64,000 nt of DNA from a bacterium (GCA_016125085.1 WGMM01000033.1:124001-188000); one strand, 5' to 3'; positions 1 through 8,629 are shown, counted from the stretch's first letter. Program-made: numbers and translations. Notes: generated by a model from the sequence alone, not told the origin.

Positions 1-251
1 ACCGTATACTTGAACTTTGGACCCTATGGCGCAAGTGACGATTCGGAACTTTTGTGACAGATATCGCGGTTTTTTTTTGCCGCGAGGATTTATCGCGTTC
101 GTTCCAGTCCCGGAAAGGTTGGAATGGCTTCAACCCTGCTGAGGCTTCGAGAAAGGAGTCGAATATTCAATGCTCGGCTTGATATGTTGGAAATTCTAGA
201 TTCAGGTGAGGCATGACATCTAATATTAGGGAGCTATTTCTTCGATAAAGT
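1..251. other. AT-richer intergenic stretch, no gene seen
   Basis: No convincing coding frame. The only structure I see is a small hairpin, with arms TCGCGG (64-69) and CCGCGA (80-85) around a T-run. It could be the terminator of a gene outside the window. Base composition is visibly more AT-rich than the rest of the window and continues into the adjacent protease gene. Confidence 0.4.
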
Positions 252-1061
252 TCAAGAGTCAATTGTTTTAACTCCAATCCGTTCTAACTCCTTGAGAATT
301 ACTTCATTGGCTAGCCTGACTACAACGCCGTAAAGACTAGGTGTCATTATCATCGGAGTTGGCGAGCCTGGAATGGTTAGGTGGGCTTGCGGTACATAGA
401 CTGGCTGGAAACGTGAACAAAAAGCATGCACGGCCCCAGTCGCAGAGGCAAGGATCGGCCCACCACTGTTTCCATAATTAAGAGCTTTGTCGAGCACATA
501 AATCTTGGGATCTTTTGTAGATCGCATGGTCTTCGTTCGATCGATCAATGACGACACGATTGCCGAAGTTGTACGAGGAGAGAGTGAAATCTCACCACAA
601 TTGGAGGTTATCTCATTGAAAGTGGATAATGGATATCCAAACGAAAAAACATCTTCCCCTTCGGCAAGAACTCGTCGAGAAACTGTTAGATAGGGAAAAC
701 CTTGTAAATGGTTGAACCCCTCTTGGTGTCGGTTCTTATTGAAATCGACTTTAATTAATGCGAAATCTAAATGTGGATTGATGTACTCAACTCCTTCATT
801 GCTCATGCACCCTGTGCCGGTTATAAATTGGTCTGCCTCATCAAAATGTGATTCTTTCTCGAGCCATGCACTGGTTACGTCAGATCTGATCTTGCCAAAG
901 GGACTTCCATCCTCGGTTATTACATGCGCCGCAGTTACAAACCATCCGTCTGCTGAGATAAAGAATCCAGTTCCAGAGGGTGAGTTGAACTTGCTGTGTA
1001 GATCTGGCAACATCACACAGAATGTTGCCTTCTTAACATGATTAATGTATTCATGAATCAT
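252..1061 (-). CDS. Trypsin-like serine protease (S1/HtrA-type fold), cytoplasmic
   Basis: A 269-residue single-domain chymotrypsin-fold protease. All three catalytic residues are visible: His46 in FVTAAHV, Asp99 in LDFALIKV and Ser199 in YGNSGGP. There is no signal peptide, membrane segment or PDZ domain, unlike classic DegP/HtrA, so it probably acts in the cytoplasm. Bacterial trypsin-like proteins of this compact kind often sit in stress or defence settings, but no effector or partner gene is visible here. The gene is clearly AT-richer than downstream genes and uses more A/T-ending codons, which suggests horizontal acquisition. Fold and catalytic assignment are firm; the substrate is unknown. 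Confidence 0.8.
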   Translation of the reverse strand: MIHEYINHVKKATFCVMLPDLHSKFNSPSGTGFFISADGWFVTAAHVITEDGSPFGKIRSDVTSAWLEKESHFDEADQFITGTGCMSNEGVEYINPHLDFALIKVDFNKNRHQEGFNHLQGFPYLTVSRRVLAEGEDVFSFGYPLSTFNEITSNCGEISLSPRTTSAIVSSLIDRTKTMRSTKDPKIYVLDKALNYGNSGGPILASATGAVHAFCSRFQPVYVPQAHLTIPGSPTPMIMTPSLYGVVVRLANEVILKELERIGVKTIDS

Positions 1062-1557
1062 TATGTGCTCGTTTGCTCGGGAGTCCTGAAGTCATCTACC
1101 ATTAGATCAATTATCCTTCGGTCTGATACTGTCGTCAACCGGTAACTTATTCGCTTTAATCATCAATACCATCATCGTGAGCATGTATGATTTATTTGTC
1201 CGTACTTACCACAAGTATCCTCAACGCAATCTCTTCTTTCACATCAGCCGAACTGCGCGTATTGCTTCCATTGCAGATCTACGGGCCGTTTCTGGCGGTG
1301 GGTTTTTTATGGCGGTTCATGATGGTTGTATGAAGGGAAAATGGGTAAGGGGGAGATGGGGGCATTCTACTTTGTTTGGGAACCACTTGGCATAACCGCT
1401 GATTGCACTTCTCGTTGAGTCTTTCCCGGCGGATTCTCTTTGACTTGCAGCAGATCGCCGATTCTGCGAAAAAGGACCAATGGCACCATTCCACACACGT
1501 TTGACTTCATTCCACCGCCACGCGATCTCTACGATAGCCACCGCAAATCCGCTCGTC
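1062..1557. other. Intergenic region containing a partial duplicate of the next gene
   Basis: About 500 bases without a convincing gene. Positions 1274-1331 closely match 1570-1630, which lie inside the small membrane-protein gene that follows. The duplicate is frame-damaged by small indels, so it looks like a decayed gene fragment rather than a functional gene. Confidence 0.45.
1274..1331 (+). repeat. Imperfect direct repeat, copy 1 (decayed fragment)
   Basis: Runs from an AGATCTACGG-type start to GGCGGTTCATGATG and matches 1570-1630 with a few substitutions and a shortened G/T run. In the intact copy it encodes LQIYGPFLAVGVFMAVHDDC. Here the reading frame changes within the repeat, so only the FMAVHDGCM part survives in one frame. 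Confidence 0.7.
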
Positions 1558-1893
1558 ATGCTGCCGCTTCAGATCTACGGTCCGTTTCTGGCGGTGGGGG
1601 TTTTTATGGCGGTTCATGATGATTGCATGCATTGCAGGAAGGCGTTTTTCGAAGCGGTTCTGATTTTGCCGGGGGTGGTCATGTCGGCGATTCTGACGCG
1701 GCTCACGAGCAGGTCGTTCGCGCCCAATGTCGATCCCGTGGCCGGCGGCATTGCGGTCGTGCTCACGTTTGCGGTCGTCGTCGGAATCTCGCGGGCTTTG
1801 CCTGAATCGGCCCGGCGGGCGTTCGGCTGGATCGTCGTCGTGCCGGTGTTTCTGCTGGAGGCCATTCTGTGCCGGGCCCTGATCGCGATGTGA
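1558..1893 (+). CDS. Small multi-pass membrane protein, unrecognised
   Basis: About 111 residues if started at the ATG at 1558 (MLPLQIYGPF). The longer frame from 1480 adds an arginine/histidine-rich, non-hydrophobic stretch that looks non-coding, so I prefer the internal start. Three hydrophobic segments are visible: roughly residues 6-16 (short), 28-45 and 60-80, followed by a C-terminal one ending in VFLLEAILCRALIAM. No family is recognised. The composition is GC-rich like the rest of the window, in contrast to the neighbouring protease. A partial copy of its 5' end lies 296 bases upstream. Confidence 0.5.
   Translation: MLPLQIYGPFLAVGVFMAVHDDCMHCRKAFFEAVLILPGVVMSAILTRLTSRSFAPNVDPVAGGIAVVLTFAVVVGISRALPESARRAFGWIVVVPVFLLEAILCRALIAM
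1570..1630 (+). repeat. Imperfect direct repeat, copy 2 (inside small membrane gene)
   Basis: This is the intact copy of the repeat described at 1274-1331, offset by about 296 bases. It lies near the 5' end of the 1558-1893 gene, so a short piece of that gene was duplicated upstream or the upstream piece is a remnant of a tandem paralog. Confidence 0.7.
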
Positions 1894-2110
1894 CCCGGGA
1901 CCAGGGTCCTGTCCGGTGCCCTGATCGATTCACGCTGTAACGGTCGTACCGGAAACGTGCGGCGTAAGGTGTGCGGAAGTCGGGACGGGATTGGATCTTT
2001 GGCGAATCGCGGAACGATCGTGTATATTGAGCGGAATCCGGTCCTCGACATCCCGAGTGGCGTGAAGAGTGGTAAGCACGGACCGACCAAGGCGGAGTGA
2101 CGCTTCGAAC

Positions 2111-2854
2111 ATGTCCTGGTTCAATGACGCGGTCGACGATTTCCACGTCAATCTTAACCTGAACACCGAGCTGGAGATCGCGTGCGACAACGAAGCGATT
2201 TTCCATTACTTCGAGATGTTCGGCCGTGCCTATCCGGAGATGAAGAAATTCGAAGCTCAGGATGGTGCTGACTGGATCCGCGTTTTCGAGGAAGACCGCG
2301 AAAAGCCCGACTTCCGCTGGTTGACGGTCGAAAAGCAACGCATCAGCTCAGGTTACACCAATCCGCCCAAGCTCGAATCGGCCTATGAACTGCATCGCAA
2401 GGTGCTGGAAGTGGCCCCGACGGCGCTTTCGGTAAGCCCGCTGAACGTCAAGGCGCTGGACCTGATGTTCGGCTTCGACATGACTTACGAGGGCAACCAC
2501 GACGAGATCGTGGCCCGGGCTCTGGCTCCGCCTTGTTTTGACCGGTTCGTCGACGATTCAGGCACGCGGATCATCAACTTCGAGCCGAACATCACATTCG
2601 CCGTCGACGAGGCCTGCAACATTCAGTGCCGCCTGGCGATCGAGACACGAACATCCGTGCCGCAGGTCGTCAGTGGCCGGTTCGAGGACAACCAGTTTTC
2701 CGTCTTCTTCACCGTGCGGCAGTATTGGTCGCCCCAGAACCGGGATTTTCGGTCGGCCTTCGAGCGGCTGGCCGAAATCGGCGAGAAGTTCGTGGACCGC
2801 AACGTGATCCCGCAGGTCATCAAGCCGCTTGCCGAAGTCATCGCATCGCTTTGA
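2111..2854 (+). CDS. Conserved hypothetical protein, about 247 residues
   Basis: The start is placed at the ATG at 2111 (MSWFNDAVDDFHVN), preceded by a purine-rich GGCGGAGTG stretch; an upstream in-frame start at 2069 adds a polar tail. The protein is soluble, without signal peptide or membrane segments. Its organisation (polar N-terminus, central beta-rich part with INFEPNITFAV, C-terminal helix ending FVDRNVIPQVIKPLAEVIASL) recalls TIGR04255-like hypotheticals, but I cannot confirm this. It precedes the aminotransferase by about 130 bases on the same strand. Function unknown. Confidence 0.7.
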   Translation: MSWFNDAVDDFHVNLNLNTELEIACDNEAIFHYFEMFGRAYPEMKKFEAQDGADWIRVFEEDREKPDFRWLTVEKQRISSGYTNPPKLESAYELHRKVLEVAPTALSVSPLNVKALDLMFGFDMTYEGNHDEIVARALAPPCFDRFVDDSGTRIINFEPNITFAVDEACNIQCRLAIETRTSVPQVVSGRFEDNQFSVFFTVRQYWSPQNRDFRSAFERLAEIGEKFVDRNVIPQVIKPLAEVIASL

Positions 2855-2982
2855 TGAGCCGCAGTCTCGCCCTCGGCCGATCTGCTGCCGAAATTTCGCG
2901 ATGACACTCTGCCTGACCCGTAACCTGCAGCCTGCCTTCGCCTTCCGTATCACCCGCATTGTCCGGAGAACGCGCAACCGCC

Positions 2983-4233
2983 ATGGCACCAAGACTCTCT
3001 TCGCTCGCTTCGAACCTGTCCACCGAAACCGCGTTCACCGTCCTCGCGGAAGCCCGGGCCCTCAAGGCCAAAGGGAAGGACGTGGTCGAGCTGGAAATCG
3101 GCGACAGCCCATTCCCCAGCACGACGCATGCCAAGCTTGCCGGGATCGAGGCGATCGCCAAAAACGTGACCGGCTATTGCCCGAGCCTGGGTCTGCCGGA
3201 GCTTCGACAGGCCGCGGCCGACATGATGGGCCGCGAGTTCGGCGTGAAGGTCGGGCCGGAGAATGTCGTGGTGGCGTCGGGTGCGAAGCCGTTCGAAACG
3301 TACTTCGCGGAAGTGTTTCTGGAGCCCGGCGACGGCGTTCTGATCTTCAGCCCCCACTTTCCGACATATACGCCGAACCTCGACCGGCGCGGCGTTCGAG
3401 CCGTGTTCGCCCCGCTGACTGACGCCAATCAGTTCCGCCCCACGGCCGCTGCCGTCGAGCACTTTCTGGCGACCGATCCGAAGCCTCGCGGGGTGTTTCT
3501 CAACTTTCCCCACAACCCCACGGGTGGCGTGGCTGAAGAAGAGGATCTGAAGGCGATCGCGGATGTCGTACGAGGCACGGACGTCGTCGTGTTTTCCGAC
3601 GAACCGTACTGCCACATGATCTGGGAGGGTCGGCACGAAACGATCCTGGCCCAGCCTGGCATGCTGAATCAGACGATGGCGGCCTACACCTTTTCGAAGA
3701 GCTATTCGATGAGCGGCTGGCGGATCGGCTTCGCCGTGGCCCACCCGGAAGTGGTCACGGCCATCGGCAAGCTGATCAATACGTCGATGTCGTGCAGCCC
3801 GCCGTTCGTGCAACTGGCGGCTGCGGCGGCCTTGAACCACGACCGCACCCAGCGCGACCACTACATGGACCTGTTCCGGCGCAAGGTGCACCTGCTGGCC
3901 GACGGCCTGGCGAAAATCGAAGGGATCACCGTTCAACGGCCCAAGGGCACGTTCTATGTCTTCCCCAACGTGCAGGATATCTGCCGCCGGCTGGGGATTA
4001 CGTCGCACGGGCTGGCGCTTTACACGCTCCAGGGGGCTGATGACGACTTCGGTGTCGCCTGCCTGGGTGGCGAATGTTTCGGCGAAGCGGGCCGGGGCTT
4101 CCTGCGGTTCAGCTGTGCCGAGCCAGATGACCGGATCGAACAGGCTCTGGAATTCCTGCCCGAGGCGTGGTCCCGGACGGATCGAGTGGACGCCTTCGTG
4201 AAGGCGAACCCGCACTTCCGGCTGAAGGACTGA
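2983..4233 (+). CDS. Class I/II pyridoxal-phosphate aminotransferase
   Basis: About 416 residues, typical for fold-type I aspartate-aminotransferase relatives. Visible motifs, numbered from the ATG at 2983: Asn178 in FPHNPTGG, Asp206 and Tyr209 in SDEPY, the Schiff-base Lys239 in TFSKSYSMSGWRIGF, Arg247, and a C-terminal substrate Arg in FLRFSCAEP. A TTG eight codons upstream (2959) is an alternative start. It would transfer an amino group between an amino acid and a 2-oxo acid in the cytoplasm; the substrate cannot be fixed from sequence. It is followed closely by a secreted protein and an N-acyl-D-amino-acid deacylase-like gene, so a role in catabolism of modified amino acids is possible (inference). 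Confidence 0.9.
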   Translation: MAPRLSSLASNLSTETAFTVLAEARALKAKGKDVVELEIGDSPFPSTTHAKLAGIEAIAKNVTGYCPSLGLPELRQAAADMMGREFGVKVGPENVVVASGAKPFETYFAEVFLEPGDGVLIFSPHFPTYTPNLDRRGVRAVFAPLTDANQFRPTAAAVEHFLATDPKPRGVFLNFPHNPTGGVAEEEDLKAIADVVRGTDVVVFSDEPYCHMIWEGRHETILAQPGMLNQTMAAYTFSKSYSMSGWRIGFAVAHPEVVTAIGKLINTSMSCSPPFVQLAAAAALNHDRTQRDHYMDLFRRKVHLLADGLAKIEGITVQRPKGTFYVFPNVQDICRRLGITSHGLALYTLQGADDDFGVACLGGECFGEAGRGFLRFSCAEPDDRIEQALEFLPEAWSRTDRVDAFVKANPHFRLKD

Positions 4234-4243
4234 CTTCGCGCCC

Positions 4244-4771
4244 ATGACGATCACTGCCAGCCCAAATCTGCTGAGAATCTTGCGATTCAGTCTGGTGCTC
4301 ACTGCATTCTCCACTGCGCGTGGCGCCGATGATTCGGAGATGCCGAAAGTCGATCCGGGCCGCCTGGTTCTCGAAGCTGCATCCGCGAAGATCCGTGCGG
4401 AGCGCATGGAATTCGAAAAGTCATCGGGGGCCGTTCATGGGTTGATGCGGCCGGCCGATTCGGTCGAATGGGACTTTCGCGTCGACCGCCCTGGATGGTA
4501 TCAGGTGATCGTGCACTATGCTCTTGCGGCCGATCCGCTCAAGGGAGAAGGTAGCTGGAAGGCCGTAGTGGGTGACCAGTCACGGCTTGGGCCGATTCAT
4601 GCGACGGGCACCGGCGATCGCTATCTGCCTCAGGTCCTCTTCGACCCGATCGAATTGGACACAGGCAAGCAGCAATTGAAACTGTCGATTCTGAGCCGCG
4701 AAGCCGGTGTGCCAGAATTGAAAATCCGCAAGGTGGAGATCGTGCGGGCCCGCGAACCGGGCCGACAGTGA
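4244..4771 (+). CDS. Secreted beta-rich hypothetical protein
   Basis: 175 residues with an N-terminal signal peptide (hydrophobic LLRILRFSLVLTAFSTARG, cleavage likely near ARG-ADD). The mature part has a carbohydrate-binding-module-like layout: a region ending in SVEWDFRVDRPGWYQVIVHY, then a pocket-like loop and LDTGKQQLKLSIL strands. That pattern is common in planctomycete proteins that decorate sulfatases and glycosidases, but no catalytic motif is visible. It begins 10 bases after the aminotransferase and is followed 70 bases later by the amidohydrolase, so it is likely co-transcribed. The binding function is inference. Confidence 0.7.
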   Translation: MTITASPNLLRILRFSLVLTAFSTARGADDSEMPKVDPGRLVLEAASAKIRAERMEFEKSSGAVHGLMRPADSVEWDFRVDRPGWYQVIVHYALAADPLKGEGSWKAVVGDQSRLGPIHATGTGDRYLPQVLFDPIELDTGKQQLKLSILSREAGVPELKIRKVEIVRAREPGRQ

Positions 4772-4841
4772 GCGTGGCGTAGCATTTGCGTCGAAGGATA
4801 TCAGGCAGAACACTCGACACAGGACAGGACGGTAAAGCGCG

Positions 4842-6410
4842 ATGGTATTCGACTGGATCTTGCGCGGCGGCTGGGTGATCGATGGCTCAGGGGCAATGCC
4901 GTATCGGGCCGACCTGGCGATTACCGACAACCTGATCGGCGACGTCGGCCGACTGGACGGGGCTCGGGCCGTCAACGAAGTGGACGTGACCGGCCATTAC
5001 ATCGCGCCAGGGTTCATCGACGCCCACGTGCACGGCGATCTGATGATGCTGGCCGATACGAAGAGGGTCGCTGAAGCTTGCCTTCGACAAGGTGTTACGA
5101 CGCTCATCAATGGCCAGGACGGTTCGGCCTTCGCCCCGGCTTCGCCCGCGGTGATGGACCACATGCGGCGCTACACGGTCGGCTTCAACGGCAATCCGCC
5201 GAACCTGGCCTATGACTGGAGCGGTTACGAAGATTACTTCCGCCGCTTTCATCGTACCACGCCGCTGAATATGGCTTACCTGATTCCCAACGGCAACGTC
5301 CGGATGGAAGTCATGGGCCTGACCGACCGAAAGCCTACAGCGGAAGAAGTTCAGGCCATGCGTCGCTGGGTGCGTGAGGGCATGGATGCAGGGGCCGTGG
5401 GGCTTTCGTCAGGCCTGGATTACATCCCCAGCCTTTATGCCGACGCTGTGGAAATGTCCGAGCTGTGCAAGGAAATTCGCGACGGCGGCGGGGTTTACGT
5501 CACGCATATGCGGGGCTATGGGCCCCGGGCCGAGATCGGCATGCGTGAACTGTTCGAAGTCTGCCGCCTGGCCGATTGCCCCGGGCACGTGTCGCACTAT
5601 AACGGCCCGGCCGAGTTGCTTTTGAGGCTGATCGACGAAGGCCGGGCCATGGGCCTGGACCTGACCTACGACACCTATCCTTACCTGCAGGGCTCGACGA
5701 TTCTGGCGATGGTTGCATTGCCCGGCTGGGTTCAGCTGGGTGGTGTCGATGCGACCATGGATCGCCTTGCGGACAAGGCCACGGTCGACAAGCTCGAAAA
5801 CGAGTGGTTCAACACAGGTACGCCCTATCCGCTGGAAACGACCACGATCGCCATGGTGGAAAACCCCGACTGGGAATGGGCCGCCGGCATGACCGTGACC
5901 GAAGCGGCGAAGAAAGTGGGCACGACACCTGGGCGGCTCACTTGCGAGATCCTTGTGGCCAACCGCATGGCCGTAGGCATCGTGGGTTATCGTGCCGGCG
6001 ACCGAACGGAAGCCGACATGAGAGCTATCCTGCGGCACCCGGCCCACATGGCCGGCTCGGACGGTATCTATCGCGGCCAGCACCCGCACCCGCGGGGCTG
6101 GGGTGCATTTGCACGTTATCTGGGCCATCACACCCGGACTCTGGGTGATTATGACTGGGCCGAAGCCATCACGCACCTTTCGGCCCACGCGGCCCGGCGC
6201 TACCGGCTGACCGACAGGGGCCTGTTGCGAACAGGCTTCGCGGCCGACGTCGTCGTGTTCGACCCCAACACCGTAACCGACCACGCCACCTACGAAAAAC
6301 CGATGGCCCTGGCCACGGGTGTGCCTCACGTTTGGGTCAACGGCACCTGCGTGTTGAAAAATGGCGAACTGACGGGCGATAACTCGGGCAAAGTCCTCCG
6401 TCGCGGCTGA
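4842..6410 (+). CDS. N-acyl-D-amino-acid deacylase-like amidohydrolase
   Basis: 522 residues, the usual length for D-aminoacylases of the amidohydrolase superfamily. Metal and fold motifs are visible: GFIDAHVHGD near residue 57, SSGLDYIPS, VTHMRGYG, PGHVSHYNG, SDGIYRGQHPHPRGWGAF and a C-terminal composite beta domain (GFAADVVVFDPNTV). In characterised D-aminoacylases a GNCG cysteine bridges the metal; here the aligned segment is NGQDGSAFAP, so that Cys appears to be Asp. It would hydrolyse N-acyl-D-amino acids or a related amide in the cytoplasm. Context with an aminotransferase supports amino-acid salvage (inference). The exact substrate is uncertain. Confidence 0.82.
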   Translation: MVFDWILRGGWVIDGSGAMPYRADLAITDNLIGDVGRLDGARAVNEVDVTGHYIAPGFIDAHVHGDLMMLADTKRVAEACLRQGVTTLINGQDGSAFAPASPAVMDHMRRYTVGFNGNPPNLAYDWSGYEDYFRRFHRTTPLNMAYLIPNGNVRMEVMGLTDRKPTAEEVQAMRRWVREGMDAGAVGLSSGLDYIPSLYADAVEMSELCKEIRDGGGVYVTHMRGYGPRAEIGMRELFEVCRLADCPGHVSHYNGPAELLLRLIDEGRAMGLDLTYDTYPYLQGSTILAMVALPGWVQLGGVDATMDRLADKATVDKLENEWFNTGTPYPLETTTIAMVENPDWEWAAGMTVTEAAKKVGTTPGRLTCEILVANRMAVGIVGYRAGDRTEADMRAILRHPAHMAGSDGIYRGQHPHPRGWGAFARYLGHHTRTLGDYDWAEAITHLSAHAARRYRLTDRGLLRTGFAADVVVFDPNTVTDHATYEKPMALATGVPHVWVNGTCVLKNGELTGDNSGKVLRRG

Positions 6411-6419
6411 TTTCCAGGT

Positions 6420-6447
6420 AGCAGGGTGGGCTTAAGTCCACCCTGCT
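6420..6447. terminator. Hairpin between convergent genes
   Basis: Perfect 10-bp arms AGCAGGGTGG (6420-6429) and CCACCCTGCT (6438-6447) around GCTTAAGT. It lies between the convergent amidohydrolase and Uma2 genes. There is no U-run on either side, so it is at best a non-canonical bidirectional terminator. Its core resembles a palindrome near 45810. Confidence 0.5.
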
Positions 6448-6465
6448 GATACGCCTGACTTGGCA

Positions 6466-7092
6466 TCATTTCATGATCGAATCAAATGGAATCTCAGCGA
6501 GTTTCTCCCCATCGAGCACCAGCGGAATCTGGCCGCCCGGGCCGATGATCTCGACTTTGCCGTACTGGCCACGATTTTCGATCGTCGCGGGTTCGCTGTG
6601 CACGAAGACGCGCCTGCCGGCGACGTCGACGACCCAATAGACCGGAATCCCTGCCCGGGCATAGGCTTCGAGCGAGTCCGACAAATCGGACTTGAGGCTG
6701 GTCACGGCGATTTCGATGAGGATTCCGACATCATTGGGGCCGGGATAACGTGAAGGCTCACGCAAACCGACCAGATCCGCAGTCCGTACCACGGAAAAGT
6801 CGGGAAGGGGCGAGTTTCTTTCGTCGAGAACGATCGTTCCTTCGGGAACGAGACTCCAGCCATCCGGCAGTGTTCGGGCGAGAGCCATCGTCACCGAACC
6901 GCCGATCGAAACATGTGCACGCGTCTTCGCCATCTTTTCGCAAAGCCTTCCGTCCCATAAGAAAATGCGGCGATCGTGCGGCAACAGGCCGGCTTCGACG
7001 ATCCGGTCGAAAAGATCGACGGTCATGTCGTAGGGAACGATGGCCGGAATGTCGGTCCGGGCTTGCGGCTCAGGCTTCGTGACGGTCGCCAT
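6466..7092 (-). CDS. Uma2 family (DUF820) putative restriction-like endonuclease
   Basis: 208 residues from ATG at 7092 (MATVTKPEPQ). Uma2 features are visible: an N-terminal YDMTVDLFDRIVEAGLL region, the strand PLPDFSVV supplying the conserved Asp, then ILIEIAVTSLKSD with Glu and Lys of the PD-(D/E)XK-like core, and YARAGIPVYWVVD. The family is abundant as scattered single genes in cyanobacteria and planctomycetes, with nuclease fold but largely unknown role. No partner gene is visible. An in-frame upstream ATG at 7137 is possible but gives a poor N-terminus. Confidence 0.85.
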   Translation of the reverse strand: MATVTKPEPQARTDIPAIVPYDMTVDLFDRIVEAGLLPHDRRIFLWDGRLCEKMAKTRAHVSIGGSVTMALARTLPDGWSLVPEGTIVLDERNSPLPDFSVVRTADLVGLREPSRYPGPNDVGILIEIAVTSLKSDLSDSLEAYARAGIPVYWVVDVAGRRVFVHSEPATIENRGQYGKVEIIGPGGQIPLVLDGEKLAEIPFDSIMK

Positions 7093-7237
7093 GGTCGATT
7101 CCTCAAAAAGACGGATCGCTGCGGCATCGCTTCTCAATCATTGTAACCGATTCCCGACGAAGCGAATCGAACTGAAAAGCACATCCCGGAATTCGCCTTG
7201 AAAAGCGAAGTTCCGGGACACCATGACCCGCATCGAA

Positions 7238-8629
7238 TCAGGAAGTAGATTTCGCCGCCGCTTTCTTTTTCGCAGCGCCCTTCTTGTTGGCCGCTTTCTT
7301 CTTGGCTGTGGCAGGCTGGTCGGGCACGCTCGGCGGGGCTTGTTCGGCGTTCCAGGCGGCGTATTCAGCCCTCAGCTTTTCGACGATCTCCGGCTTTTCC
7401 TTCGCCAGATCCTTCGATTCGCTGATGTCGGCGGCCAAGTCATATAGCTCGGCCCCGCCGCTGCCGCCACGTGCGTTGACGAGCTTCCAGTCGCCCGACC
7501 GTACGGCCCATTGCTGGCCGAACCGCCAGAACAGCTTCTCATGGGGCTTTTCCGATTTGGTGCCGGTCAGATAGGGCACGAGATCGACACCATCGAGCGT
7601 TTTCGCCGGCTGCGTTTTCGCACCGACGGCCGCCAGAATGGTGGGCAGGATGTCGAGCTGAATGACCGGTTTGTCGTAAGTCTTGCCGGCAGGCAATTTC
7701 GCTGGCCATTTGACGCAGAAGGGCACACGCACGCCACCTTCCCACGTGGTGGCCTTGAACCCGCGCAGGGGGCCGTTGTTCGAAGTGGTCTGCTGCGTGG
7801 GGCCGCCGTTGTCGGCCAGGAAGAAGACGATCGTGTTCTTCTCCTGATCCATGGCTTTGATCTTGTTCAGGACGATCCCGACGGCGTCGTCCTTGGCGGC
7901 CATCATCGCGGCGAAATAGCGACGTTTTTCGTCGGTGATATGCGCGAATTTGTCCAGATACTCTTGTGGGGCCTGCAGAGGAGCGTGCTGGGCATTGAAA
8001 GGCAGATACAGGAACCACGAGTTCGACTTGTTTTTGCCCAGCCAGTCGGCCGCGCGATTCGCGTATTCGAGCGTCGTGTAGAACTTGTCGTCATCGACCG
8101 GGCGGATTTCCCGGCCCTTGCGGGTGTCGATAAAGTTCGTCGGGTGATAGAACGGCGTATTGGCCAGCGTTCCGAAGAATTCGTCGAAGCCGCGGTTATA
8201 GGGCCTGAATTCCTCGCGGTTGCCCAAATGCCATTTGCCGATGGCACACGTGGCGTAACCTTCCGATTTCAAATACTCGGCGATCGTCTTTTCATCGAGT
8301 TTCAGGCCGCTCTGCTGGGCAGTGGAATTGAATTCGTGACCAAAGCGGGTTTGATAGCGGCCAGTCAGCAGTCCGGCCCGGGTCGGCGAGCAATAGGGGC
8401 CGGAGACGTAACCTTGAGTGAATTTCACCCCGGAGGCCGCGATCGAATCGATGTGGGGAGTCGGGATTTGCTTGTTACCCTGAAATCCGTACTCGCCGTA
8501 ACCGGTGTCGTCGGTCAGGATGATCAGGATATTGGGGCGTTCGGACTGTGTCGCCTTGGCGGAATGGCCGAAGGCGAAACCGATCAGGGGCAGGATGAGA
8601 GCGGCTGCCAGCCGCGCTGGTCGAATCAC
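7238..8629 (-). CDS. Secreted formylglycine-dependent sulfatase with Lys/Ala-rich tail
   Basis: I place the start at a GTG at 8629. It is preceded by TAGGGAG at good spacing and gives a signal peptide (IRPARLAAALILPLIGFAF), about 463 residues in all. The formylglycine signature CSPTRAGLLTG puts the modified residue at Cys80. Metal ligands are seen in LTDDTGYG near residue 40 and in FFLADNGG. The enzyme would hydrolyse sulfate esters, probably of polysaccharides, outside the cytoplasm after activation by a formylglycine-generating enzyme not in this window. The last ~28 residues are a low-complexity Lys/Ala tail (TAKKKAANKKGAAKKKAAAK), unusual for an exported sulfatase. Confidence 0.92.
   Translation of the reverse strand: MIRPARLAAALILPLIGFAFGHSAKATQSERPNILIILTDDTGYGEYGFQGNKQIPTPHIDSIAASGVKFTQGYVSGPYCSPTRAGLLTGRYQTRFGHEFNSTAQQSGLKLDEKTIAEYLKSEGYATCAIGKWHLGNREEFRPYNRGFDEFFGTLANTPFYHPTNFIDTRKGREIRPVDDDKFYTTLEYANRAADWLGKNKSNSWFLYLPFNAQHAPLQAPQEYLDKFAHITDEKRRYFAAMMAAKDDAVGIVLNKIKAMDQEKNTIVFFLADNGGPTQQTTSNNGPLRGFKATTWEGGVRVPFCVKWPAKLPAGKTYDKPVIQLDILPTILAAVGAKTQPAKTLDGVDLVPYLTGTKSEKPHEKLFWRFGQQWAVRSGDWKLVNARGGSGGAELYDLAADISESKDLAKEKPEIVEKLRAEYAAWNAEQAPPSVPDQPATAKKKAANKKGAAKKKAAAKSTS

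Noticed and set aside
1177..1395. 72-codon plus-strand frame in the region before the small membrane gene
   Set aside because: It contains the decayed duplicate and has no convincing protein character outside it.
2950..4407. 485-codon minus-strand frame across the aminotransferase
   Set aside because: Arg/His-rich and without motifs; it is the codon-bias shadow of the aminotransferase, which has a full set of catalytic residues.
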